Positions 5,276-14,347 of a DNA stretch of 22,167 nt are shown piece by piece (positions within the stretch are counted from its first letter, which is position 1; each line of letters begins with the position of its first letter). The notes below the pieces were generated by a model, which made no database searches, was not told the DNA's origin, and was given only the letters and a program-made list of their open reading frames with translations. The stretch is from an uncultured Collinsella sp. (GTDB lineage: Bacteria; Actinomycetota; Coriobacteriia; Coriobacteriales; Coriobacteriaceae), in assembly GCA_902464965.1 (NCBI GenBank), contig CABQLI010000031.1:1-22167 (forward strand). The letters run 5' to 3'. The translations under genes and the position numbers were made by a program.

Positions 5276-7924
5276 ATGGTGAAAAAGTCACCGGAAAACA
5301 CTACTCCCGCAATTGTGGACAACGTAGAGGCGCTTGAGGCTAAGCTCGCTCAGATGCGAGAGGCCCAGGCGCTTTTTGCTACGTACACGCAGGAGCAGGT
5401 CGACAAGATCTTCTATGAGGCCGCCATGGCCGCCAACAAGGCTCGTATCCCGTTGGCGAAGATGGCTATCGAGGAGACCGGCCGCGGCGTTCTTGAGGAC
5501 AAGGTCATCAAGAACCACTACGCCGCAGAGTACATCTACAACGCTTACAAGAACACCAAGACCTGTGGTGTCCTGGAGCGCGACGAGGCCTACGGCATCA
5601 CCAAGATCGCCGAGCCCATCGGCATCGTGGGCGCCGTCATCCCGACGACCAACCCCACCTCCACCGCGATCTTCAAGACGCTGATCAGCCTGAAGACCCG
5701 CAACGCCATCATCATCTCCCCGCACCCGGCAGCCGCCAAGTGCACCATCGCCGCCGCCAAGCTCGTGCTTGACGCCGCCGTCAAGGCCGGCGCCCCCGAG
5801 GGCATCATCGGCTGGGTCGATGTCCCCTCCATCGAGCTGACCAACATGGTCATGCGCGACGTCGACATCATCCTCGCCACCGGTGGCCCGGGCATGGTCA
5901 AGGCCGCCTACTCCTCGGGCAAGCCCGCCCTGGGCGTTGGCGCCGGTAACACCCCGGTCGTCATCGACGACACCGCCGACGTGCTGCTCGCCGTCAACTC
6001 CATCATCCACTCCAAGACCTTCGACAACGGCATGATCTGCGCTTCCGAGCAGTCCGTGACCGTCATCGACACCATCTATGACCAGGTTAAGGCCGAGTTC
6101 CAGAAGCGCGGCTGCTACTTCGTCAAGCAGGGTGCCGAGATGGAGGCCCTGCGTGCCGCCATGTTCAAGAACGGTGCCCTCGATCACCGCATCCCTGGCA
6201 TGGCTGCCGCCAAGATCGCCGAGCTCGCCGGCATCGAGGTTCCTGCCAAGACCAAGATCCTGATCGCCGAGGTCACCTCCACCGACCCCGCCAAGGAGGA
6301 GTTCTCCCACGAGAAGCTCTCCCCGGTCCTGGCCATGTATCACGCCAAGGACTTCCAGGAGGCCGTCGACAAGGCCGAGCACCTGGTGCTCGCCGGTGGC
6401 CCGGGCCACACCGCCTCTCTGTACGTGCACCCCGCCCAGGCCGAGAAGATCAGCCTGTTCGAGCACGTCATGAAGGCCTGCCGTATCGTCATCAACACCC
6501 CGTCCTCGCACGGTGGCATCGGTGACCTGTACAACTTTGGCATGAAGCCGTCTCTGACCCTGGGCTGCGGCTCCTGGGGCGGCAACTCCGTCTCCGAGAA
6601 CGTTGGGGTGAAGCACTTGATCAACGTTAAGACTGTGGCCGTGCGCCGTGAGAACATGCTGTGGTTCCGCGCTCCCGAGAAGGTCTACTTCAAGAAGGGT
6701 TCCACGCCCGTCGCCCTCGACGAGCTTGGCAACGTCATGGGCAAGAAGCGCGCCTTCATCGTCACCGACCAGTTCCTCTTCAAGAATGGCAACACCCGCG
6801 CCATCGAGGCCAAGCTCGACGAGATGGGCATCGCCCACGACTGCTTCTACGACGTCGAGCCCGATCCGTCGCTGCAGTGCGCACGTCGCGGCGCCAAGCA
6901 GATGGCTCTCTTTGAGCCGGACGTCATCATCGCCGTCGGCGGTGGCTCCGCTATGGACGCCGGCAAGATCATGTGGATGATGTACGAGCACCCCGAGTGC
7001 AAGTTTGAGGACATGGCCATGGACTTCATGGACATCCGCAAGCGTATCTTCACCTTCCCCGAGATGGGCAAGAAGGCCTACTTCGTCGCCGTCCCGACCT
7101 CTTCGGGTACCGGCTCCGAGTGCACGCCGTTCGCCATCATCACCGACAAGGAGACCGGCATCAAGTGGCCGCTCGCCGACTACGCGCTGCTCCCCAACAT
7201 GGCTATCGTCGACGCCGACAACTGCATGACCGCCCCGCGCGGCCTGACCGCTGCCTCCGGCATCGACGTCATGACCCACGCCATCGAGTCCTACGTCTCC
7301 ATCATGGCTTCCGACTACACCAAGGGCCTCTCCGAGCGCGCTGCTAAGCTCGTCTTCGAGAACCTGCCCTCCAGCTTCACGAACGGCGCCAAGGACCCGC
7401 ACGCCCGCGAGGAGATGCACAACGCCTCCTGCATGGCCGGTATGGCCTTCGCCAACGCCTTCCTGGGCCTCAACCACTCCATGGCCCACAAGCTCGGCGC
7501 TTTCCATCACCTGCCTCACGGCCTCGCAAACGCCGTCATCCTGACCCGCGTCATGCGCTACAACGCCGCCGAGGCTCCCGTCAAGATGGGTACCTTCTCC
7601 CAGTATCCTTACCCAAACGCACTGCACAACTACGCCGAGATGGCCAAGTACTGCGGCATCGAGGGCAAGGACGACAAGGAGGTCTTCGAGAACTTCATCA
7701 CGAAGCTCGAGGAGCTCAAGGACTTCATCGGCGTCAAGAAGACCATCGCCGACTACGGTGTTGACGAGCAGTACTTCCTCGACACCCTCGACGAGATGAC
7801 CGAGCAGGCATTCAACGACCAGTGCACCGGCGCCAACCCGCGCTACCCGCTCATGAGCGAGATCAAGGAGCTCTACCTGGACGCCTACTACGGCCGCGAG
7901 CCTCAGGACTACGCCGTCTGCTAG
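5276..7924 (+). CDS. adhE: Bifunctional acetaldehyde-CoA / alcohol dehydrogenase AdhE
   Basis: This 882-residue protein reduces acetyl-CoA to acetaldehyde and then ethanol, regenerating two NAD+, and in relatives forms cytosolic spirosomes. The N-terminal half is a CoA-acylating aldehyde dehydrogenase with catalytic Cys255 in NGMICASEQSV. The C-terminal half is an iron-dependent alcohol dehydrogenase: GGGSAMDAGK, PTSSGTGSECTPFAI, and the metal-binding histidines of GLNHSMAHKLGAFHHLPHG near residue 735. The length is normal for the fusion. The ATG has AAGGAG 7 bases upstream. Codon choice is strongly biased to C/G-ending codons, which suggests high expression. A long open frame on the opposite strand is a by-product of that bias. 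Confidence 0.98.
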   Translation: MVKKSPENTTPAIVDNVEALEAKLAQMREAQALFATYTQEQVDKIFYEAAMAANKARIPLAKMAIEETGRGVLEDKVIKNHYAAEYIYNAYKNTKTCGVLERDEAYGITKIAEPIGIVGAVIPTTNPTSTAIFKTLISLKTRNAIIISPHPAAAKCTIAAAKLVLDAAVKAGAPEGIIGWVDVPSIELTNMVMRDVDIILATGGPGMVKAAYSSGKPALGVGAGNTPVVIDDTADVLLAVNSIIHSKTFDNGMICASEQSVTVIDTIYDQVKAEFQKRGCYFVKQGAEMEALRAAMFKNGALDHRIPGMAAAKIAELAGIEVPAKTKILIAEVTSTDPAKEEFSHEKLSPVLAMYHAKDFQEAVDKAEHLVLAGGPGHTASLYVHPAQAEKISLFEHVMKACRIVINTPSSHGGIGDLYNFGMKPSLTLGCGSWGGNSVSENVGVKHLINVKTVAVRRENMLWFRAPEKVYFKKGSTPVALDELGNVMGKKRAFIVTDQFLFKNGNTRAIEAKLDEMGIAHDCFYDVEPDPSLQCARRGAKQMALFEPDVIIAVGGGSAMDAGKIMWMMYEHPECKFEDMAMDFMDIRKRIFTFPEMGKKAYFVAVPTSSGTGSECTPFAIITDKETGIKWPLADYALLPNMAIVDADNCMTAPRGLTAASGIDVMTHAIESYVSIMASDYTKGLSERAAKLVFENLPSSFTNGAKDPHAREEMHNASCMAGMAFANAFLGLNHSMAHKLGAFHHLPHGLANAVILTRVMRYNAAEAPVKMGTFSQYPYPNALHNYAEMAKYCGIEGKDDKEVFENFITKLEELKDFIGVKKTIADYGVDEQYFLDTLDEMTEQAFNDQCTGANPRYPLMSEIKELYLDAYYGREPQDYAVC

Positions 7925-7941
7925 TTTTAGCACGGTTTTTA

Positions 7942-7980
7942 ACGGCGGGGGTGCACGGGTGTTTCACACACCCCCGCCGT
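7942..7980 (+). other. Strong hairpin between adhE and the kinase gene
   Basis: ACGGCGGGGGTG pairs perfectly with CACCCCCGCCGT over 12 bp. No U-run follows (CGCTTCTAT), although TTTTT stands just before the stem. It may be a partial terminator or a 3' stabiliser of the adhE message. The downstream gene starts 33 bp later. Confidence 0.6.
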
Positions 7981-8012
7981 CGCTTCTATCGCATCGTTGA
8001 AAGGATGCAACC

Positions 8013-8777
8013 ATGCTGCTACCCGATTCCAAGACCGAGCTCGTCCGCCGTGGCAACAAGGTCGTTTACGACCTGGGCGACAAGATCGTCAAGGTCTTTA
8101 ACGAGACCAAGCCTGTCTCCGACGTGTTCAACGAGGCTTTGAATCTTGCCCGCATCAATGAGTGCGGCATCCGCAGCCCCAAGGCTCTCGAGGTTTCCCA
8201 GCTCGAGAACGCCAACGGCTGGGCGCTCGTGACCGAGAAGGTTCCGGGCACCACCCTTGCCGAGAAGATGACTGCCGAGCCCCAGCGCTTTGGTGAGTAC
8301 CTCGAGATGTTCGTCGACCTCCAGATCGAGATCCACGGCTACACCTCCCCGCTGCTCAACCGTCAGCGCGACAAGTACGCCCGCATGATCGACAGCCTTG
8401 ATCAGCTCAATGCCACCACGCGCTACAACCTTCAGGAGCGTCTGGACGGCATGACCAAGGAGTTCAAGGTCTGCCACGGCGACTTCAACCCCTCCAACGT
8501 CATCGTCGGCGACGACGGCCAGCTCTATGTGTGCGACTGGGCACACGCCACCCAGGGCTCCCCTGCTGCCGACGTTGCCACCACCTACCTGCTCTTTGCC
8601 CTCAACAGCAAGGATCAGGCTGAGGCCTACCTGGAGCTCTACTGCGACCGCGCCGACATGCCCATGCAGGTCGTGCGTCAGTGGACGAGCATCGTCGCCG
8701 CTTCCGAGCTCGCTCGTAAGCGCAACGTGAACGATGAGTTCCTGAAGAACTGGATCGACGTCGTCGATTATCAGTAA
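8013..8777 (+). CDS. Phosphotransferase-fold (APH-like) kinase of unknown substrate
   Basis: This 254-residue protein has the aminoglycoside-phosphotransferase/choline-kinase fold. The catalytic loop HGDFNPSN begins at His155, and the metal-binding aspartate lies in CDWAHA about 20 residues later. A lysine in KIVKVF near residue 28 would contact ATP. No signal peptide or membrane segment is seen. The ATG at 8013 has GAAAGGATG just upstream. It follows adhE by about 90 bp on the same strand, separated by a hairpin, so it may be partly co-transcribed. The substrate cannot be read from the sequence: small alcohols, amino-alcohols or sugars are all known in this family. Drug resistance should not be assumed. 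Confidence 0.85.
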   Translation: MLLPDSKTELVRRGNKVVYDLGDKIVKVFNETKPVSDVFNEALNLARINECGIRSPKALEVSQLENANGWALVTEKVPGTTLAEKMTAEPQRFGEYLEMFVDLQIEIHGYTSPLLNRQRDKYARMIDSLDQLNATTRYNLQERLDGMTKEFKVCHGDFNPSNVIVGDDGQLYVCDWAHATQGSPAADVATTYLLFALNSKDQAEAYLELYCDRADMPMQVVRQWTSIVAASELARKRNVNDEFLKNWIDVVDYQ

Positions 8778-8809
8778 TATCTGAGCGATTTATTTCGCAT
8801 CGGAGGCAC

Positions 8810-8852
8810 AAGGAAAACCCCGCAGCTCGAATGGGCTGTGGGGTTTTCCTTT
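8810..8852 (+). terminator. Terminator after the kinase gene
   Basis: A 17-bp stem (AAGGAAAACCCCGCAGC with its complement, one G-U) encloses an 8-base loop. Because the outer part is A/T-rich on both sides, it could also work for minus-strand transcription. Confidence 0.85.
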
Positions 8853-8876
8853 ACCCGTCGAGCTAATTCACGCAAC

Positions 8877-8925
8877 AAAAAGGACTGCCCCGCATCTCAT
8901 CCTAAGAGAGATACGGAGCAGTCCT
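8877..8925 (-). terminator. Terminator of the pyrH-proS operon
   Basis: On the minus strand AGGACTGC and GCAGTCCT (8925-8918 with 8888-8881) close an imperfect longer stem with CCG/CGG and ATCTC/GAGAT inside. TTTTT follows at 8881-8877. It lies 30 bp after the proS stop. Confidence 0.88.
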
Positions 8926-8954
8926 GCAATTACATCTAATAGCAGAAGCGTAGA

Positions 8955-10676
8955 TTAGCGACGGGCAGCCTTCACAAGCTCGGCGACCTTGGCGACGACC
9001 TCGTCGATCGCCACATCCTCGCGCTCACCCGTGGCACGGTCCTTGAGCTCAACGGTGCCATTCTTAAGGCCACGCTTACCCAGAACGACCTGATACGGGA
9101 AGCCCATAAGGTCGTTGTCGGCAAACTTAAAGCCGGGACGCTCGTCGCGGTCGTCGACGACAACCTCGATACCCTCGGCGCACAGGCCATCAACGATCTG
9201 CTCGCAGACGGTAGCGCACTCCTCCTTCTTGGGATCGAGCGGAATCACCGCGACCTCGTACGGGGCAACGGAGACCGGCCAGACGATACCGTGCTCGTCG
9301 TTGTGCTGCTCCACGACGGCAGCGAGCGAGCGGGACACACCAACGCCGTAGCAGCCCATGATGAGCGGCTTCTCCTTGCCGTCCTCGTCCATAAAGGTGG
9401 CACCCATGGCCTCGGAATACTTGGTGCCCAGCTGGAAGACCTGGGAGACCTCGATGCCGCGAGCAGCGGAGAGCGGCTTGCCGCAGTGCGGGCAGGGATC
9501 GCCGGCCACAACGGTTACCAGGTCGGCCCACTCATCGACGGTAAAGTCGCGCTCGGGGCAGGCACCGGTAAAGTGATAGTCGACCTCGTTGGCGCCGCAG
9601 GCCCACTGCTTAGACTCACGCAGGCTCTCGTCACACACCAGGCGGATGCCCTCGGGCAAGTTAACCGGTCCGATAAAGCCCTTATGCAGACCATAAGTCT
9701 GGAGCTCCTCATCAGTCATCATTCGATAGCCCTTGCCAAAGACATGCTCGGCCTTGCAATCATTGAGCTCGTGGTCGCCCGGAACAATGGCCACGACTGG
9801 CTTGCCCTCGGCATCGATGAGAGCCAAGGACTTGCGCGTGCCGTTCTCGGGGAAGCCGAAGAACTTTGCAACGGCCTCGATGGTGCCCATGCCCGGAGTC
9901 TCGACCTTGGTGAGCGTACCGTCGCCAGGACCCTCGGTCACAACGACCTTGGTGCTTGCCGCCTCATCATCGGCAGCAAAGCCACAATCGTCGCAGTAGA
10001 CCAGCGAAGCCTCGCCGGCCTCGGCCAGCGCCATGTACTCGACGGAGGTGTCGCCACCGATCTCGCCGGAATCGGCGACGACGGGCAGGGCCTTGATGTA
10101 GCAGCGCTCGCAGATATTGGCGTACGCCTGCTTCATCTTGTCGTACTCTTCCTGCAGGCTCTCCTGCGTGGCGGAAAAGCTGTAGGCATCCTTCATGATG
10201 AACTCGCGACCGCGCATCAGGCCAAAGCGGGGACGGAACTCATCGCGGAACTTGTCCTGGATGTGGTACAGGTTGACGGGCAGCTGCTTATAGGAGCGCA
10301 GCTCGTTGCGCACCAGGGCCGTGACGGTCTCCTCGTGCGTGGGGCCCAGGACGAACTCGCGACCATGACGGTCGTCAAAGCGCACAAGCTCCTTGCCATA
10401 GGCGTCGATGCGGCCGGACTCACGCCACAACTCGGCGTCGACCATGATGGGCATCATAAGCTCCTGGGCGCCGGCAGCGTCCATCTCGTCGCGCACGATG
10501 TTCTCAATCTTGCGGATCGAGCGCCAAGCAAGCGGCAGGTAGGAATACAGACCGGCGGCCTCCTTGCGGATCATGCCGGCACGGAGCAGCAGGCGGTGGC
10601 TGGCGAGCTCAGCGTCCGCCGGATCCTCTTTAAGCGTCGGCGCATAGAGCTTAGACATATACATTGCTCGGGTCAT
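8955..10676 (-). CDS. proS: Prolyl-tRNA synthetase
   Basis: This 573-residue class II synthetase charges tRNA-Pro. The bacterial type is shown by length and by an editing (INS) domain between motifs 2 and 3, around residues 225-400, with KSLALIDAEGKPVVAIVPGDHELN inside. Motif 2 is the stretch from RFGLMRGREF to MKDAYSF near residue 150. Motif 3 is GCYGVGVSRSLAAVVEQ near residue 450. The anticodon-binding domain follows. The ATG at 10676 directly abuts the ispG stop (TAAATG), with GAGGAGA upstream inside ispG. It is the last gene of the operon. Confidence 0.97.
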   Translation of the reverse strand: MTRAMYMSKLYAPTLKEDPADAELASHRLLLRAGMIRKEAAGLYSYLPLAWRSIRKIENIVRDEMDAAGAQELMMPIMVDAELWRESGRIDAYGKELVRFDDRHGREFVLGPTHEETVTALVRNELRSYKQLPVNLYHIQDKFRDEFRPRFGLMRGREFIMKDAYSFSATQESLQEEYDKMKQAYANICERCYIKALPVVADSGEIGGDTSVEYMALAEAGEASLVYCDDCGFAADDEAASTKVVVTEGPGDGTLTKVETPGMGTIEAVAKFFGFPENGTRKSLALIDAEGKPVVAIVPGDHELNDCKAEHVFGKGYRMMTDEELQTYGLHKGFIGPVNLPEGIRLVCDESLRESKQWACGANEVDYHFTGACPERDFTVDEWADLVTVVAGDPCPHCGKPLSAARGIEVSQVFQLGTKYSEAMGATFMDEDGKEKPLIMGCYGVGVSRSLAAVVEQHNDEHGIVWPVSVAPYEVAVIPLDPKKEECATVCEQIVDGLCAEGIEVVVDDRDERPGFKFADNDLMGFPYQVVLGKRGLKNGTVELKDRATGEREDVAIDEVVAKVAELVKAARR

Positions 10677-11759
10677 TTATTTCTCCTCAATAAGCTTGTC
10701 GACCTCGGCCATGAGCGCGTCGACAATTTGATCCTCAGCTACTTTACCAATGATCTGGCCGTGCGAAAAGAGCAAGGCCTGACCACGTCCGCAAGCAACG
10801 CCCAGGTCGGCGTCGGAAGCCTCGCCGGGGCCATTAACGGCACATCCCATCACGGCGATCGAAAGCGGCGCGGAGTAGTTCTTAAGCCGCTCGGTGACCT
10901 CCTCGGCGATGGGAATGAGATTAACCTGGCAGCGGGCGCACGTGGGGCACGAGACGATCTCGGGGCCACGGCGACGCAGGCCCAGCGACTGCAGAATACC
11001 CCAAGCGACCGGCGGCTCCTCAAGCGGATCGGCCGTGAGCGACACACGCATGGTGTCGCCAATGCCTTCGGAAAGCAAGATACCCAAGCCTACAGAGCTC
11101 TTGATAGTACCTTGGAGCTTGGTCCCAGCCTCCGTCACGCCCAGGTGAAGTGGAACGTGGGGAATCTCACGCGACAGGGCTCGATAGGTATCGAGCGTCG
11201 TTTGCACGCTATGGGCCTTGGCCGAAAGCACAATGCTCGTAAAGCCGCGGTCCTCAAAGTGCTTGACGAAGCGCTCGCTCGACATCACGAGCTTTTCGGG
11301 CTGCGTGAGGTCTTCGCGCTCGGCGATATCCTGCTCAAGCGAGCCCGCGTTCACGCCAATGCGAATCGCGCACCCAGCGGCGCCCGCAGCATCGATCACG
11401 GCATCGACCTTGGCCCAATCGCCGATATTGCCGGGATTGATGCGGAGCTTGGAGGCACCGGCCTCAACGGCACCAATGGCCAGCTTGTGGTTAAAGTGGA
11501 TATCGGCAACGATTGGCACCGGAGACTCGGCACAGATGATGCGGAAACCCTCAAGCGCGGCCTCGGTGGGCACGCTCACACGCACGATATCGCAGCCAGC
11601 CTGCGCCAACGCGCACACTTGCGCAAGCGTTGCCTGGGCATCAGCGGTATCGGTGCAGGTCATGGATTGGACCACCACCGGCGCACCGCCACCGATCTGC
11701 ACACCGCCCACATGCACGGGGCGCGTCAACTCGCGAGGCAAAGGATGGGATAAAGACAA
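10677..11759 (-). CDS. ispG: 4-hydroxy-3-methylbut-2-enyl diphosphate synthase IspG
   Basis: This enzyme of about 360 residues carries out the 4Fe-4S-dependent reductive ring opening of MEcPP, the sixth MEP-pathway step. The N-terminal TIM-barrel part includes VQSMTCTDT and ADIHFNHKLA. The cluster cysteines are in SCPTCARCQVN and GCAVNGPGEA, with the adjacent glutamate. The frame is open far upstream into rseP, but the likely start is the TTG at 11757-11759 (MSLSHPLPREL), 8 bases after AGGGGAG. A GTG three codons earlier overlaps that site. It lies 13 bp after rseP and abuts proS. Upstream codons give no family-like sequence. Confidence 0.94.
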   Translation of the reverse strand: MSLSHPLPRELTRPVHVGGVQIGGGAPVVVQSMTCTDTADAQATLAQVCALAQAGCDIVRVSVPTEAALEGFRIICAESPVPIVADIHFNHKLAIGAVEAGASKLRINPGNIGDWAKVDAVIDAAGAAGCAIRIGVNAGSLEQDIAEREDLTQPEKLVMSSERFVKHFEDRGFTSIVLSAKAHSVQTTLDTYRALSREIPHVPLHLGVTEAGTKLQGTIKSSVGLGILLSEGIGDTMRVSLTADPLEEPPVAWGILQSLGLRRRGPEIVSCPTCARCQVNLIPIAEEVTERLKNYSAPLSIAVMGCAVNGPGEASDADLGVACGRGQALLFSHGQIIGKVAEDQIVDALMAEVDKLIEEK

Positions 11760-11772
11760 TCCAAACACTCCC

Positions 11773-13134
11773 CTACAGAATAAAACGAAGGATGTCGGAA
11801 CGAAGCATATAGACAAACAGCAGCGCAAAGAGCGCGATGCCCACATAGCTCACAATCGTCTGGACCTTGAGCGGAAGCTCGCGGCCCACAATCTTTTGAA
11901 TGATCTCGATGACCAGCTTGCCGCCATCGAGTGGTGGGATGGGCAGCAGGTTCATAAAGCCAAGCGAGAACGAAATGAGGGCGGCAAACGAAAGGAACGT
12001 GGCAGGGCCGGCAGCAGCAGCCTGTGAGGACATAACGCTGATACCCACGATCGACGAGGACTGGTCGAGAATCTCCATCGTATGCTGCGGCTGGAGTAGG
12101 CGCATAACGCCATCCGCTGTCTGCACGACATAGGAGAAAGACAGGCGAGCCGACGTGATGGGGTCTAAACGGACCACCTGCGTAGAGGCATACACACCTA
12201 GGCGCTCGTCCTCTTTGAGCGCAACCGTGGTCGAATGCTGCTTGCCGTCGCGCTCGTACTCGATGGCGATATCGTCCTTACCGGCAGCCTTGCCGATGGC
12301 ATCGTAAACGTCCATCCAGGTAGAGCACGATACTCCGTCAACCGAAAGGATCGCGTCGCCGCCCTCGATTCCCGCCTTGGCGGCAATAGACCCCTCGTCA
12401 ACCTGACCGATCACGTTGGTATCCATCGGCACGGTGACACCCGCAATGGAATAGATGCTCATAAGGAGCAAAAAGCCCGTCAGGATATTGACGAGAATGC
12501 CCGCGATCAGCATAAAGGCGCGCTTGAGAAAGCCCTGGCCAAGATAGGTATGCGAACGCTCCTGTGCAAGGAACTCGGCCTCGCCGCACGGCAGCTCCCA
12601 CACATCGCCCTCGGCAGTCGCATGCTCTCGATCGAACCGGCGGCCGTCAAAGGTGGTGTAACCCGCAGCGTCTCGAGGCAGTGTCTGATACTTAGTGGGA
12701 TAGTAGCTCGGTGAGGGCTTCTCCCCTTCCTCATACCAAGGTGCGATGGAGCCCCAGCCCAGCAACAGAGCACAAGCCTCGAGCACATCCTCCTCGGAAA
12801 GCTCGAGCTCGACAGCAAGGTCGGCCACGGTCACGCGACCATGACGGTAGATAGCCGCGAGCACGCGATCGGCGCACGAGACATCGGTCGGATCCATACC
12901 GCAGATGGCAGCGTAGCCACCCAGCAGCAGCGGGGTCACGCCAAACTTGGTTCCAATGCGACGCGACGTGTAATGGATGTCAAAGCGGCACGGCAGGCCC
13001 AAAAAGAACTCGGTCACACGGACGCCGCAGGCACGCGCGGCCAAAAAGTGGCCGCCCTCGTGCAAAAACACGAGGACGGAAAGCATCAGCAGGCCCCAAA
13101 AGACCGATGAAAGAACGCTCAGAACAGTATCCAT
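11773..13134 (-). CDS. rseP: RseP-type site-2 intramembrane metalloprotease with an inserted domain
   Basis: This 453-residue member of the S2P/M50 family cleaves membrane-anchored regulators or signal-peptide remnants within the membrane. HEGGH (residues 25-29) in the first membrane helix and NLLPIPPLDGGKL near residue 410 supply the zinc ligands. One PDZ domain spans about residues 245-310, and two or more further membrane helices follow. Between the PLLLGGY strand and the KRAFMLIAGILVN helix lie about 100 extra residues (84-190). They begin with a segment that looks like a winged helix (ADRVLAAIYRHGRVTVADLAVELELSEEDVLEA, shown in part only). The start is uncertain: the ATG at 13134 is preferred on homology, although its nearest Shine-Dalgarno (AAGGA) is 15 bases away; a TTG at 13149 is the other option. 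Confidence 0.92.
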   Translation of the reverse strand: MDTVLSVLSSVFWGLLMLSVLVFLHEGGHFLAARACGVRVTEFFLGLPCRFDIHYTSRRIGTKFGVTPLLLGGYAAICGMDPTDVSCADRVLAAIYRHGRVTVADLAVELELSEEDVLEACALLLGWGSIAPWYEEGEKPSPSYYPTKYQTLPRDAAGYTTFDGRRFDREHATAEGDVWELPCGEAEFLAQERSHTYLGQGFLKRAFMLIAGILVNILTGFLLLMSIYSIAGVTVPMDTNVIGQVDEGSIAAKAGIEGGDAILSVDGVSCSTWMDVYDAIGKAAGKDDIAIEYERDGKQHSTTVALKEDERLGVYASTQVVRLDPITSARLSFSYVVQTADGVMRLLQPQHTMEILDQSSSIVGISVMSSQAAAAGPATFLSFAALISFSLGFMNLLPIPPLDGGKLVIEIIQKIVGRELPLKVQTIVSYVGIALFALLFVYMLRSDILRFIL

Positions 13135-13159
13135 AAAACGAAAAAGCAATCCTTATGGG

Positions 13160-14347
13160 TTAGGAACGGGTTGCGGCGAGTACCTGCGCAGCCTTTTCAC
13201 GCGCCCACGCATCGATGTCGCGAAGCTGCTCAAACGAATCGACAGCCTGAATATCGTGGGCATCCATGCAGGATTCCACAATGCGATCGATATCGGTAAA
13301 GCTGCAGCCATCGTGCAGGAAGGCATCAACGGCGACCTCGTTGGCGGCATTGAGCACGCACGGCATGGTGCCACCCGTCTTGCCGGCACGCTCGGCCAGT
13401 GCCAGACAGCGGAAGGTATCCATGTCGGCAGCATCAAACGTGAGCTGCCCCAGCTCGCGGAAATCGATACGAGGCGCCGGGGTATCCCAACGCTCGGGAT
13501 ACGAGAACGCGAACTGAATGGGAATACGCATGTCGGAAGCACCGAGATGCGCCATCACGGAGCCGTCGGCGAACTCGACCATAGAGTGAATCTTGGACTG
13601 ACGCTGCACGACCACGTTAATGAAATCGAGGTCGCAGTTGAACAGATGCATGGCCTCAATACGCTCCAGGCCCTTGTTCATAAGGGTGGCGGAGTCGATG
13701 GTGATCTTGGCACCCATGGCCCACGTGGGATGTGCGAGGGCATCGGCACGCGTCACGCAATCGAGCTCGTCGCGTGTGCGGCCAAAGAACGGACCGCCCG
13801 AGCAGGTGAGCCAAATACAATGAGCCTCGCGTGGGTTCTCCCCCAGATAGCACTGGTAGATGGCGGAGTGCTCAGAGTCGACTGGAATAAGCTGGCCCGG
13901 TTGCGCCAACGGCATAAGCAAGTCGCCACCGACGACGAGGGACTCCTTGTTGGCAAGGGCAAGGCGCTTATTTGAGGTCAAGGCCGCATGGCTCGCCTCC
14001 AGACCGGCGGCACCCACAATAGCGACGAGCACGCAGTCGACATCGTCGCGACGCGCGAGCTCGCAAACCGCCTGCGCGCCAACGCCGAGCTTCGTTCCCT
14101 CGGGCAGCTCCTGCAGCACGGCGTCATCGCCACGAGCGACATCGGCCACGGCAACCGCCGGAACCGAGAACTCGCGGGCAGCGGCAACAAGCTCGGAGGT
14201 ACTGGAGTTAACGGACAGCGCCGTCACCTGCAGGCGATCGGCATGCTGGCGGCACACGTCGAGCGCCTGGGTGCCGATGGAGCCCGTACAACCCAGGATG
14301 GCAACACGGAGGCGTCCATCGGGGCCATACGTCGTCTGGAATGACAT
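13160..14347 (-). CDS. dxr: 1-deoxy-D-xylulose 5-phosphate reductoisomerase
   Basis: This 395-residue NADPH-dependent enzyme converts DXP to MEP, the committed step of isoprenoid precursor synthesis. The nucleotide-binding start is LRVAILGCTGSIGTQALDV. The metal and substrate region has PVDSEHSAIYQCY and the segment from LTCSGGPFFG onwards; MGAKITIDSATLMNKGLE is the family signature. The length is normal. Its ATG shares one base with the cdsA stop (TAATG), indicating coupled translation. rseP follows after about 25 bp, the common cdsA-dxr-rseP order. Confidence 0.97.
   Translation of the reverse strand: MSFQTTYGPDGRLRVAILGCTGSIGTQALDVCRQHADRLQVTALSVNSSTSELVAAAREFSVPAVAVADVARGDDAVLQELPEGTKLGVGAQAVCELARRDDVDCVLVAIVGAAGLEASHAALTSNKRLALANKESLVVGGDLLMPLAQPGQLIPVDSEHSAIYQCYLGENPREAHCIWLTCSGGPFFGRTRDELDCVTRADALAHPTWAMGAKITIDSATLMNKGLERIEAMHLFNCDLDFINVVVQRQSKIHSMVEFADGSVMAHLGASDMRIPIQFAFSYPERWDTPAPRIDFRELGQLTFDAADMDTFRCLALAERAGKTGGTMPCVLNAANEVAVDAFLHDGCSFTDIDRIVESCMDAHDIQAVDSFEQLRDIDAWAREKAAQVLAATRS

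Noticed and set aside
5288..7933. 881-residue open frame on the strand opposite adhE
   Set aside because: It is the antisense of a highly biased, certain gene. Its low-complexity Val/Leu/Gly/Asp composition has no recognisable domain, and no ribosome site was seen.
8013..8777. Aminoglycoside resistance gene
   Set aside because: The fold matches, but the family is broad and nothing in the sequence or context points to drug substrates.
9291..11753. 820-residue plus-strand frame across proS and ispG
   Set aside because: It spans two well-supported minus-strand genes and their junction, and has no domain. Its length comes from GC bias.
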